Source of the DNA: DAOUEX01 sp034430235
GTDB lineage: Bacteria > Chloroflexota > Anaerolineae > UBA2200
Assembly (NCBI GenBank): GCA_964478075.1
Contig: CAYZGO010000009.1
Coordinates: 1 to 64,000 of the forward strand
Reading direction: 5' to 3'
Length of the DNA: 64,000 nt
Positions 32,855-40,845 of this stretch are shown in pieces. The number at the start of each line of letters is the position of its first letter. The stretch's first letter is position 1. The notes below the pieces were generated by a model, which was not told where the DNA came from, searched no databases, and worked only from the letters and a program-made list of their open reading frames with translations. The position numbers and the translations under genes are program-made.

Positions 32855-34300
32855 CTAAGGCATCAAGCCCAGGAAACCCATCAGAGCATCTCCGGCCCCG
32901 CCCGCGCCGCGCGTCTGCACCATCACGCCGATGCTTCGCGCGGCACCAACCGAGGTCACCTTGACCGCACCTATAAAGGTCGGATGGCTCGCGATTGCCG
33001 TTGTGTAGCGCAAGTCGAATTGGCTGACAGTGGAGACCGTGTAGTTGGTGGGGTCGACAATGCTACCGCCAGCCGAGGGATAGAAGGTGAAGTTGACCGT
33101 AGCATTCCCAGCATCACTGTCAAAGTTCTGGACTATGACCGTCGAGCTCCAAGAGTAACCACCCGACGAGATATCCTTATAGGCAATTGGCAGGTAAGCT
33201 GTGGTGCCGCCGCCCATGATGCCCCCGTAGGTCATGCCATAGCGGGTGCCGCCTCGCAGGTTAACCATGGCCGCGATCTTTTGACCATTGGTGCACTTGA
33301 TCCTTGCCCCGCCCATGAAGGTAGCACTGGTGATGCTCGGCGCATCGTAGCGCTGGTCCACGTTCTTTGCCGCTTTGGCGTCCACGTAGACCGTATCCTT
33401 ACCGCTGACAGTATAGGACCCAGAAGCCGGCAGATACTCGATCTCGACCGTTGCCTGGCTGGTGCCAAAGTTGGCTATCAGTATGGCGGTACTGTAGTTA
33501 TCGCCCAATGACACGATATCCTTGAAGATGGAGGGCAGAGCGATGTAGTCAGTGGTGCCATCTGAGTAGCTCGGGTAGGCCATCAGGATCTGGCCACCGC
33601 CATCAGAGTAGGCCAACGGGGCAACGTCGCGGTTGGAGGTCACGCGTACGGACCCATAGAACGTGCTTCCAATTTGACCGGCAGTTGGCGTTGTGGACTG
33701 GTCAATATAGGCCGTCCCCCCTGCAGCGATGGAAATATGGTGTGTGTAGGGCGTGGTCAGCGTCCCCCCTACCAGCGGGTTGACAATAGGATCGGGGGTG
33801 AAGACCAGGTCCACGTCGGCTGTGTTGGCCGTGTCTGTGTTCTGCACCACGATTGTGGTATTCCAGGTGAGGCCACCGCTAGCGACGTTCTTGAGAATCT
33901 GAGGCAGGATCATGTCCTGTCCAATCCCAGATTGGTCAAGACCGTTGTAGCTCTCATACGAGGGCACCGCGCCGCCAGTCCGCATCATATTGGCCGCAGC
34001 GCCGATCCGCTTGGCCGAGCTGACAAATGCCGAGCCCTGGAAGGGTTCGGTCCCGGGATCGCCAGTGGAATACCGCTGGTCAAAGTTAAAGTTCCCACCT
34101 TCACCAATTGTCTGCTGAAGATGGTTCGTCTGCGTCCCGTTAGTGTCGCGGAAATAGACGTCCACCGTTGCTGAACCGACGTCCAGGTTCTGCACAGCGA
34201 ACGCAGTGCTCATAGTGCCCGCCTGACCCAGCGCAACCGGTACGATAACGAGGATCAGGACAAGGAGCAGGGCAATACCAAAAGCGCTCTTTCTCTTCAT
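32855..34300 (-). CDS. Secreted modular surface protein, four repeated beta-type modules
   Basis: This 481-residue protein begins with a signal peptide (hydrophobic to about residue 25, ending PVALGQA). The mature chain consists of four similar modules of about 110 residues. Modules 2-4 open with LPQILKNVASGGLTWNTTIV, LPSIFKDIVSLGDNYSTAIL and LPIAYKDISSGGYSWSSTVI, each followed by a VQN/IAN turn, a V/AxVD-type strand pair and a RYxxP strand. It is rich in Thr, Ser, Gly and has no cysteine pairs. Such repeats suit a cell-surface or S-layer-like protein. It has the strong promoter pair and terminator of an abundantly made protein and adjoins the polysaccharide locus. The family is not named here. 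Confidence 0.75.
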   Translation of the reverse strand: MKRKSAFGIALLLVLILVIVPVALGQAGTMSTAFAVQNLDVGSATVDVYFRDTNGTQTNHLQQTIGEGGNFNFDQRYSTGDPGTEPFQGSAFVSSAKRIGAAANMMRTGGAVPSYESYNGLDQSGIGQDMILPQILKNVASGGLTWNTTIVVQNTDTANTADVDLVFTPDPIVNPLVGGTLTTPYTHHISIAAGGTAYIDQSTTPTAGQIGSTFYGSVRVTSNRDVAPLAYSDGGGQILMAYPSYSDGTTDYIALPSIFKDIVSLGDNYSTAILIANFGTSQATVEIEYLPASGSYTVSGKDTVYVDAKAAKNVDQRYDAPSITSATFMGGARIKCTNGQKIAAMVNLRGGTRYGMTYGGIMGGGTTAYLPIAYKDISSGGYSWSSTVIVQNFDSDAGNATVNFTFYPSAGGSIVDPTNYTVSTVSQFDLRYTTAIASHPTFIGAVKVTSVGAARSIGVMVQTRGAGGAGDALMGFLGLMP

Positions 34301-34363
34301 AGTTCATTACCTCCTGATTTTCTTTCTAATACAATCAACACACTCCGAGTCAACCCTGCCTAC

Positions 34364-34393
34364 ATTATACTCTGATCTTGCTCTCCCGGTCAA
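34364..34393 (-). promoter_or_regulatory. Promoter of the surface-protein gene
   Basis: On the minus strand TTGACC (34388-34393) and a perfect TATAAT (34364-34369) are 18 nt apart. A second, weaker candidate, TTGACT with TATTAG, lies closer to the gene. The start codon at 34300 is preceded by GGAGGT. Confidence 0.72.
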
Positions 34394-34406
34394 TAGCCCT
34401 TTTGGG

Positions 34407-35396
34407 TTATTTCTGGGATGACTTTGGTTTAGAGCCCTTCCGCAAGCACAACATTGCCAGAATCCAGGTCGCTTCCCCCAGAGTCAACCAGATTCGCGCT
34501 GCTATCGAGACCACAATAGCTACTGAGGAAGGCATTAGCTGACTCAGTAAGAAGGCCAACACCCCCTCTCGCACACCCCAGCCACTGGGAGCCAGGGGCA
34601 CCAGGAAGCCCAGGACTACCGAAACAGCCAGACTGCCTGTCAGTAGCGGAAGCAGGCGTACTGGCACAGGATAGAGCGCTGCAGCCATTAAGTAAAACGC
34701 CCCGCCAACCATGATGACGCTCAGTATGTAGTAGGCTAGCAACATCAGCACTGTGCGGTATCGTAGCCCTGAAAGATCCACAGGTCTCAGGCCCGCCCGG
34801 CGCAGCAGTGTCGTTCTGCTCAATCGCTCCAGCAAGGCAGGATGCAGGAGCAGTAGCCCCAGGCCAGTGCCGCCGATCAGCAGGAGTACGGTCTCGGCGC
34901 TAATAAAGCCCGTGTCAGCCCAGAAGGGAAGAGAGAGCAGGAAAACGAGCATCTCGCTCACTATCCGCAATCCCGTCTCAAGGATCATACTGGCGACGAT
35001 GGCTTCTTGTGCTATCTCGGAGCGGCCTAGATAAAAACGACTCGCGTAGGTCCACACCCCGCCAGGTACGTAGCGAGCGGACTGCGACAGGAACCAGATC
35101 CGGACGGAGGTCCACAAATCTATGGGTATGTTCATCGCCCGCAGAGTGATCCCCCAGCGCAGACTCACGACCAACAAGGCTGGGATGAGTGCCACTAGAG
35201 AGGCCAGCAGTGCGAGATGCCTCGCGCTCGAGAGGAATCCAGGGGGCAGACTGTGCCAATCGCGTGCGAGTTGCCAGGCCAGGAGGCCAAAAATGGCCAC
35301 TATAAGCAAAGCTGAGAGGCTTCGTGACCATCTACGCAACCAGCGACCTATCGTCCTCACGCCCTCTTTGATCCAAGCCGATCTTGTCACGCTCAC
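34407..35396 (-). CDS. Flippase-like membrane protein (lysylphosphatidylglycerol-synthase transmembrane type)
   Basis: This 329-residue protein has about eight hydrophobic helices and belongs to the UPF0104/COG0392 group: SLRWGITLRAMNI, the conserved SARYVPGGVWTYASRFYLGR and LVPLAPSGWGVREGVLAFLL. Members occur in polysaccharide loci and in MprF; in glycan clusters they are thought to move or flip lipid-linked intermediates. It is the last gene of the minus-strand half of the polysaccharide locus, 6 nt after the methyltransferase. The start is GTG 35396, with a weak ribosome site. Confidence 0.82.
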   Translation of the reverse strand: MSVTRSAWIKEGVRTIGRWLRRWSRSLSALLIVAIFGLLAWQLARDWHSLPPGFLSSARHLALLASLVALIPALLVVSLRWGITLRAMNIPIDLWTSVRIWFLSQSARYVPGGVWTYASRFYLGRSEIAQEAIVASMILETGLRIVSEMLVFLLSLPFWADTGFISAETVLLLIGGTGLGLLLLHPALLERLSRTTLLRRAGLRPVDLSGLRYRTVLMLLAYYILSVIMVGGAFYLMAAALYPVPVRLLPLLTGSLAVSVVLGFLVPLAPSGWGVREGVLAFLLSQLMPSSVAIVVSIAARIWLTLGEATWILAMLCLRKGSKPKSSQK

Positions 35397-35402
35397 TAAT
35401 GC

Positions 35403-36218
35403 CTATACCTTGTATGCCACACCGAGGACATCGCCACAGAAAATCCACTTAAAGGGGTAACAATGTGTGACCAACCAGCCCAGCATGTAGGTAACGCAAT
35501 CGCGGTTTGCCCAGCGCTGCTGCAAGTCTTCCAACCAGACGCGAGGTCGAAATCCTGCTCGCTCCAGTGCTTGCGCCAGCGACCGGGGGCTCTGCTCGTT
35601 GACGTGGACCTGCTGGTGGAAGCGGAATCGCTGACGAGGGTCCTTTGGCAGCCGCACACCACGCAGGCGCTCGAAAAGGCGAAAAAGAGGGTAACCGAAT
35701 CGGTAATACCAGAGATTGGGCGCGGTATGCACAATGAGCTTTCCACCTTGTTTCAGCACTCGCCATACTTCCCCGAGTGCTTGCTCCAATTCCCAGGGAT
35801 GCAAGTGCTCGACAATGTCTAGCATCAGTACACGATCGAAAGATTCGGATGAGACTGGAAGGTGACGGGCAGTGGCGGCGATCAGGCAACACGGGCGATC
35901 TGCCTCCAGGTCAGCAGATTGGACCGCGCTCGCGCCCAGACGCAGTGCCTCAGTCGCATAGTCCAGACCCCAGGCCTCGGCCTCCTGGCGCATTAGCCAA
36001 ACCAGGCTTTCACCGCGACCGCACCCCACGTCTAGCACGCGCATACCCGGCTGCACGTCAGCATATGCCAATGCTGTCAACAGGCGATTGGAGAGGGTGC
36101 GCCCGCCAGAAGTAAGGAACTCTTGATAGCCCTCGCACTCATTGAGGAAGTAGGTCGTATCGTACAGTGACGCGTCAACAGAACGAGGTTCAGGCTGGCG
36201 AGAGTCGTGCTTGGTCAC
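35403..36218 (-). CDS. SAM-dependent methyltransferase, class I
   Basis: This 271-residue protein has motif I RVLDVGCGRGESLVWLM near residue 55, a post-I acidic loop (AWGLDYATEALRLG), and motif II/III FDRVLMLDIVEHLHPWELEQ and VLKQGGKLIVHTAPN. The C-terminal part (LPKDPRQRFRFHQQVHVNEQS) is typical of glycan-modifying enzymes such as those placed with group 4 glycosyltransferases. A sugar or lipid-linked intermediate is the probable acceptor, inferred from context. It starts with GTG 36218 after AGGAGGTGG, inside the last 29 nt of the GT4 gene. Confidence 0.85.
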   Translation of the reverse strand: MTKHDSRQPEPRSVDASLYDTTYFLNECEGYQEFLTSGGRTLSNRLLTALAYADVQPGMRVLDVGCGRGESLVWLMRQEAEAWGLDYATEALRLGASAVQSADLEADRPCCLIAATARHLPVSSESFDRVLMLDIVEHLHPWELEQALGEVWRVLKQGGKLIVHTAPNLWYYRFGYPLFRLFERLRGVRLPKDPRQRFRFHQQVHVNEQSPRSLAQALERAGFRPRVWLEDLQQRWANRDCVTYMLGWLVTHCYPFKWIFCGDVLGVAYKV

Positions 36219-37332
36219 TAGCCACCTCCCGGTAAAGCGTCAAGGTGCGTTCCGCAGTCCGCTTCCACGTAAACATCCGACTACGCTCCAACCCCTTCGT
36301 GCTCATCTGGGCGAGCCTGCCATGGTCAGCTAACAATGCTGCAACTGCCGTGGTAAATCCTTCGACGTCCAAAGGATCGTCCAGGAGCCATGCACAATCG
36401 CCCACTACTTCCGGCACGCTACCCGTGCGGGCGGCCAACACCGGGGTACCGCAGGCCATCGCTTCTAGTAGCACCAGGCCAAAACCCTCGTTGAGCGAGG
36501 CCAGGAGGAAGAGGTCAGCCAGATGGTAGAGGACAGCCAGGTCTTCTAACGGAATCGAACCCAGCATCCACACCCGGTTTGCTAGCCCCAGGGCAGTCAC
36601 CTCCTGTGCTAGGCCTCGGTCACTGGTAGTGTGATGTGCTCCGCCAACCAGCACCAGCCCGTGTCGTATCTCGCCAGCAATCCGGGCAAAAGCCCGCACT
36701 AGGGTAATCACGTTCTTGTGCACCCCCAGGCCACCGACGTAGAGCAGCACTGACTCAGGCAGGCCGTATTTAGCCCGTACCCGTTCCAGCTCTCTAGATT
36801 CACAGGGCTGACGGAAGCGATCATTACAAGAAGGGTGGAGAGTAACAATCTTGTCCGCTTCCAACCCGTAGAAACGCACCAAGTCATGCCTGGTGTTCTC
36901 TGAGATAGCGATGACCCGTGCAGCGTGTCGCAAGATCCGAGGTTGTATCACCTGCCAGTAAAGGCCATCAATCCAGGGATATAGGTCGCGCAGGACTATA
37001 TGAGACAGATCATTGATGGTCACTATTGTTGGGCAGGGTGCACCTAACACGCTCAGATTCTTCATGCTGTGAAGAAGATCAACGTTCTCGCGGGCTAACA
37101 GACGCGGGAGCCAAAACTGAGCCCCAATACGCACCGTGAAGCGATTGCGAAACGGCACTACTCGCTGTTCGATATGGGGAAAGGACGAGAGTGCTTCCTC
37201 TGCGTGAGAAGAGAGGAACACGAGATAGTAGTTCTCCCGGTCATAGCGGCCCAGCGCGGCCAACCAGCCGAGGACAGAGGCCTTCGCCCCACCGAATGGG
37301 GGCAAGCCCAATGCGTCAATCGCGATTCGCAA
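36190..37332 (-). CDS. Glycosyltransferase family 4
   Basis: This 380-residue retaining GT-B enzyme has LRIAIDALGLPPFGGAKASV at the start, donor-domain motif LYVGGLGVHKNVITLVRAFA and EGFGLVLLEAMACGTPVLAA, the EX7E signature. I start at TTG 37332, since an upstream open frame to 37500 lacks family sequence and its only plausible valine codon there is GTA. AAGGAAG lies before that TTG. The gene overlaps the end of the preceding GT4 by 17 nt and the next methyltransferase by 29 nt, so translation is coupled. Donor and acceptor sugars are unknown. Confidence 0.88.
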   Translation of the reverse strand: MRIAIDALGLPPFGGAKASVLGWLAALGRYDRENYYLVFLSSHAEEALSSFPHIEQRVVPFRNRFTVRIGAQFWLPRLLARENVDLLHSMKNLSVLGAPCPTIVTINDLSHIVLRDLYPWIDGLYWQVIQPRILRHAARVIAISENTRHDLVRFYGLEADKIVTLHPSCNDRFRQPCESRELERVRAKYGLPESVLLYVGGLGVHKNVITLVRAFARIAGEIRHGLVLVGGAHHTTSDRGLAQEVTALGLANRVWMLGSIPLEDLAVLYHLADLFLLASLNEGFGLVLLEAMACGTPVLAARTGSVPEVVGDCAWLLDDPLDVEGFTTAVAALLADHGRLAQMSTKGLERSRMFTWKRTAERTLTLYREVASDQARLSPA

Positions 37333-38440
37333 CCTGCTCTTCCTTTCGTGTACGCTGTTCCCCTCCCACTTCCTGGAAAACCTCCAAGTACTGAGACACA
37401 ATCCGCGACCAGGCGAATCGAGCCTGCGTCTGTTGGCGGCGCCGTTCTCTATCTGCCGCTGTCCTCCCACGGTCGAGCCAGAAGTTGATGGCCGGCACAA
37501 AGGCTGGCCAGTCAGCTGGTTTTATCAGGGTACCATCCTCTTCCTCAATGATCGCCTCGCTGATTCCCTCCAGGTCAGCAGCAACAATCGGCACGCCCGC
37601 CGCCCGCGCCTCTAGCGTCACCAGTCCAAAGCCTTCAGGATCGCCAGGCGTAAGCACGTTAGGCATCACGAAGAGATCAGCCAGGGCATAAGCCGCCCGT
37701 AACGCCTCGTTGTTAAGGCATCCCAGGAGCTTCACGTGTTCAGACAGTCCCTGAGCTTCCACAGCGGCCTCAATGGCGCCACGCTCTGGCCCATCCCCGA
37801 TGATCAAATGAACCCAATCTTGCCGCTGGGCCACCAGCAGCGGCAGCACCTCCGACGCAAAGCGAGCTAATCCTTTACGCGGTACCAGCCGTCCTACGGT
37901 CAATAGAACCTGCTGTTCCAGCGGACTCACCCCCCAAGAAGTCAGCCAAGCCTTGCGCTCGTCGTCAGGCAGAGCAGTCTTATAGTCCTCAACGTCAATT
38001 CCTAACGGGATGACCACACAGCCCATCGCCGGCACACCGCGTCGGATACACTCCTCCCTGGTGTATCTGCTTATACAGATAACCCGGTCCAGGTGGCGGA
38101 GACAGGCAGGAATTATAACCTGATAAAGGGGATGGGAGTAAGTCACGTCCAGCCCATGGGCGTTAACTATCACCGGTACTCGTCCCAGTGTACGTAGCAT
38201 CACACCCAACGGGGCAAGAACCGGATCGCTCAGGTGGATCAGGGTCACATTGTTCCGCATCAGCGCAGCCAGGGCCCGAATGAAGGCCCAGACTATGAAG
38301 ATTGGTAGCCATTGCTGCGACCCACCCCAACTGATAATCTGAGCAGCGGTTTGCTTGCTGACCTCTGTGGTTAGCCGGTAGCTCAGATTCTGCATTCCTC
38401 CCACCGAGGGGGGGTACTTACGAGTAATGAAAAGGATCAT
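37316..38440 (-). CDS. Glycosyltransferase family 4
   Basis: This 374-residue GT-B enzyme starts with RKYPPSVGGMQNLSYRL, the typical acceptor-binding strand and loop, then DVTYSHPLYQ, TVGRLVPRKGLARFASEVLP, GDGPERGAIEAAVEAQG and DPEGFGLVTLEARAAGVPIV (EX7E). All parts are in place. It is in the minus-strand block just after the stretch at 38441-38809. The ATG overlaps the stop of a small unlikely ORF. Sugar specificity cannot be read. Confidence 0.88.
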   Translation of the reverse strand: MILFITRKYPPSVGGMQNLSYRLTTEVSKQTAAQIISWGGSQQWLPIFIVWAFIRALAALMRNNVTLIHLSDPVLAPLGVMLRTLGRVPVIVNAHGLDVTYSHPLYQVIIPACLRHLDRVICISRYTREECIRRGVPAMGCVVIPLGIDVEDYKTALPDDERKAWLTSWGVSPLEQQVLLTVGRLVPRKGLARFASEVLPLLVAQRQDWVHLIIGDGPERGAIEAAVEAQGLSEHVKLLGCLNNEALRAAYALADLFVMPNVLTPGDPEGFGLVTLEARAAGVPIVAADLEGISEAIIEEEDGTLIKPADWPAFVPAINFWLDRGRTAADRERRRQQTQARFAWSRIVSQYLEVFQEVGGEQRTRKEEQVANRD

Positions 38441-38809
38441 CTGGATTCCACAGCCTTGGGAGGCTCACAGCCAATGAATAGCACATGCCACGTCAGGGAC
38501 TTGCCTGCCAGCGGGATCCAGGCCACGTTCAAGGGCAACAAACGGCTACTCGTATTGTTCATTTGCAAGCCCGTTCTCCCCACATCCGGCTGCACGCAGG
38601 CTTCGCTATGACCCCCTATTGCCACAATGTGTCGAATCTCATCAAATCATACCTTAAGCCTGGACACCGGCGAGAAAGGAAGTTGAGCAAGGGGCAAATC
38701 CCAGAGTAAGATGTTAGTACCGCTGTTCAAGTTCGTTTATTGGCAAAGCTCGTCAATGTTCAGCTTGCAAGTTTGTCGGGCGTACTTGAACCAACGATAA
38801 GCCGTCCAC
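38441..38809. other. Gap between GT4 and GT2 genes with no supported gene
   Basis: A 62-codon minus-strand frame (38437-38625) ends inside the GT4 start codon but has no family resemblance, no signal peptide and no good ribosome site. AT-rich sequence around 38640-38800 could hold a promoter, but I see no clear -35/-10 pair. It could be the remains of a lost gene. Confidence 0.4.
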
Positions 38810-39676
38810 TCAGCGAGATATGCTCTTCTTTACGATGAGGTCAGCAAGGAGACCCATGGCAGCTAATTGCACCGCAGTCAGTATGATTATGACTGTAGTG
38901 GTAGGGATATGGAAATGGTACGTAAAGATGTCACGAACCATCTTGATTCCCCCAACACTAAAAAGCAGCAAACTGATGGGCAAAAACACTTTGAGCGGAT
39001 TGAAGTACATCACTGTGCGCACAACAAGGGTGACATAGTTATAGGTGTCTTTTAGGGGATGGAACTTGGACTTGCCTTTGCGTTTATGATAGTCAATTGG
39101 GATGTATTTCACCAGGTAGCCGCCGTTCAAGAAGGCAATGGTGACTGTACTTACCCAGGAGTGCGTGGTCGGCAGTATGCTCAGGTATTCAAGAGCAATG
39201 TTTCTCTTGAAAGCGCGAAACCCCGAGTTCAGGTCTGGGATTTTGGTCCCTGTCAGATAGGCTGCCAAGCGCGCGATAAACCACTTGGCTGGTGCACGCA
39301 ACCACTTCAGGGTGCCCTTTTCCCGCGTCCGCGCGCCGATGACCATGTCGCACTGCTTCATGTGCTCCAGTAACTTGGGCATATCCTGGTTGGGATAGGT
39401 GCCGTCGCCGTCCGTCATGATGATGATGTCCCCTTTGGCGGCCCTGAGCCCCGTTGTACGCGCTGCACCGGTGCCACGGTTCTGCTGATGATGGATGAGT
39501 TTAACGCCTGGCTTGCTGGACACAATTTCAACGGTGCGGTCCGTTGAGCCATCATTAACGACGATAATCTCATACGGCTGACCAGTGGCTCCCATCGTCT
39601 GCTTGATGAGGTCCAAATCATCGCCGATGGCCGCTTCTTCATTGTAAACAGGTATCACTATACTCACGAATTCCAT
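38810..39676 (-). CDS. Glycosyltransferase family 2 with two C-terminal membrane helices (DPM1/GtrB-like)
   Basis: This 288-residue GT-A enzyme transfers sugar, often to polyprenyl phosphate, from a nucleotide donor. It shows VSIVIPVYNEEAAIG, VNDGSTDRTVEI, HHQQNRGTGAARTTGLRAA and the metal-site DGDGTYPNQDM (DxD-like), then DLNSGFRAF. Two hydrophobic segments at about residues 225-245 and 262-282 anchor it, as in polyprenyl-phosphate glucose or mannose synthases. It follows the Wzm-like permease by 24 nt, so it may make lipid-linked precursors for the exporter. Confidence 0.88.
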   Translation of the reverse strand: MEFVSIVIPVYNEEAAIGDDLDLIKQTMGATGQPYEIIVVNDGSTDRTVEIVSSKPGVKLIHHQQNRGTGAARTTGLRAAKGDIIIMTDGDGTYPNQDMPKLLEHMKQCDMVIGARTREKGTLKWLRAPAKWFIARLAAYLTGTKIPDLNSGFRAFKRNIALEYLSILPTTHSWVSTVTIAFLNGGYLVKYIPIDYHKRKGKSKFHPLKDTYNYVTLVVRTVMYFNPLKVFLPISLLLFSVGGIKMVRDIFTYHFHIPTTTVIIILTAVQLAAMGLLADLIVKKSISR

Positions 39677-39700
39677 TGTTATCCCGTTGTCCAGACGTAC

Positions 39701-40510
39701 CTATACCTCTTCAGCGAAAACCTTACTGTAACGCATAAACACAAGGTACCCGACGATCATCGTCAGCAGAGAAGTCACAAATGTGCGGAAGAAAAAGTCC
39801 AGGGCTGGACGCGCACCGTCGTACAAGATGACACGATAGGTCGCGATCAGCGAAGCCATTGGATTCAAGATATAGGTCAAGCGGTGGATGTTCAAATCAA
39901 ATCCCAGCAGCAACTGGTGCTGGGGCAGGATCGCAATGTGATAAAAGATGGGCGTCACAAAGAACCAGGCCAGCATCACTACATCCATGATCATACCTGT
40001 GTCGCGGTAGAACACATTCGCGGTAGAGAGCATAAACCCTAGACCCAGAGTGAACAGCAACTGCGTGAATATCACTAGCGGCAATAGCAGTGCCCAGCGC
40101 GTAAGCCTAACGCGGAATATGAAAAGCATACCGAAAAGGACGATCAGTGCCAGTAGAAAGTTTACCAGGCTGGACAGGATCACCGACAGAGGCAGAACCT
40201 CGCGCGGAAAATAGACTTTCTTGATTAAATACGAATTACCCACAATGCTCGCGATGGAACCCATGACCGACTCCCGGAAAAAGTTCCAAGGCAAAAGGGC
40301 ACAGAGGACAAAGACCGGGAATTTGGGAATAGCATTATCAGGCATCATGAAAGTGAAAACAACAGTAAAGACTGCCATCATTGCCAGGGGATTAAGGAGA
40401 GACCAAAGGAACCCTAGGGCGGAGTTCTTGTAGCGCACCTTCAGATCGCGAATAACCAGGTTTATTACTAGTTCCCGGTATCGAACCAACTCGGTCAGCC
40501 TGTCTATCAT
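39701..40510 (-). CDS. wzm: ABC-2 type polysaccharide export permease (Wzm-like)
   Basis: This 269-residue membrane subunit has about six helices and the family blocks VIRDLKVRYKNSALGFLWSLLNPL, FFRESVMGSIASIVGNSYLIKKVYFP and the C-terminal LTYILNPMASLIATYRV. These place it with Wzm/TagG/KpsM exporters of polysaccharide, teichoic acid or capsule. Its ATPase is encoded divergently at 40846, an uncommon layout as the pair usually lies in one operon. I use ATG 40510; GTG 40513 is equally possible. The promoter on this strand is at 40585-40613. Confidence 0.88.
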   Translation of the reverse strand: MIDRLTELVRYRELVINLVIRDLKVRYKNSALGFLWSLLNPLAMMAVFTVVFTFMMPDNAIPKFPVFVLCALLPWNFFRESVMGSIASIVGNSYLIKKVYFPREVLPLSVILSSLVNFLLALIVLFGMLFIFRVRLTRWALLLPLVIFTQLLFTLGLGFMLSTANVFYRDTGMIMDVVMLAWFFVTPIFYHIAILPQHQLLLGFDLNIHRLTYILNPMASLIATYRVILYDGARPALDFFFRTFVTSLLTMIVGYLVFMRYSKVFAEEV

Positions 40511-40584
40511 CACTTAGCTCGTTCTATCTAGTATCCGGCCGCTGCACTCCGCTTGCAGCGATCTGGCGGCGCAAGTACGATGCC

Positions 40585-40613
40585 ATTATAATATAGAACC
40601 ATCCATCAGGCAA
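40585..40613 (-). promoter_or_regulatory. Promoter of the minus-strand half of the polysaccharide locus
   Basis: On the minus strand TTGCCT (40608-40613) and a perfect TATAAT (40585-40590) are 17 nt apart, about 70 nt before the Wzm-like start codon. Confidence 0.75.
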
Positions 40614-40722
40614 GTTTTGCACAACCTTCAAGTGCCAGACAGTTCACATAAAAGTGAATGACCTGAGCCCCGCCTGAGCAGTACCAAACCTGCTGTCTTG
40701 AAATCCTCTCCTCTCCCATGTT

Positions 40723-40750
40723 TTGACCACAATCCTTCTGGGCTTATAAT
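40723..40750 (+). promoter_or_regulatory. Promoter of the plus-strand half of the polysaccharide locus
   Basis: TTGACC (40723-40728) and a perfect TATAAT (40745-40750) are 16 nt apart, about 90 nt before the Wzt ATG. Together with 40585-40613 it makes a divergent pair roughly 110 bp apart; the intervening DNA may hold shared control sites, though no palindrome stands out. Confidence 0.75.
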
Positions 40751-40845
40751 ACCCAGTGCTTGCCGAAGAAATGATGCTGGCATTTCTATCAGAGTATGCT
40801 CAGTTCTTGGTGTCTTGTAGATAAAGCGTGTGATGAAGGAGTAGG

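Noticed and set aside
38437..38625. 62-codon frame ending at a GT4 start codon
   Set aside because: Overlap with the ATG looked like coupling, but no ribosome site, no family and unusual composition; kept only as a note on the gap.
36190..40513. Wzx/Wzy-type polymer export genes in the minus-strand half of the locus
   Set aside because: The only multi-helix proteins are the flippase-like COG0392 protein and the Wzm-like permease; no Wzy- or Wzx-type protein was found in the whole locus.
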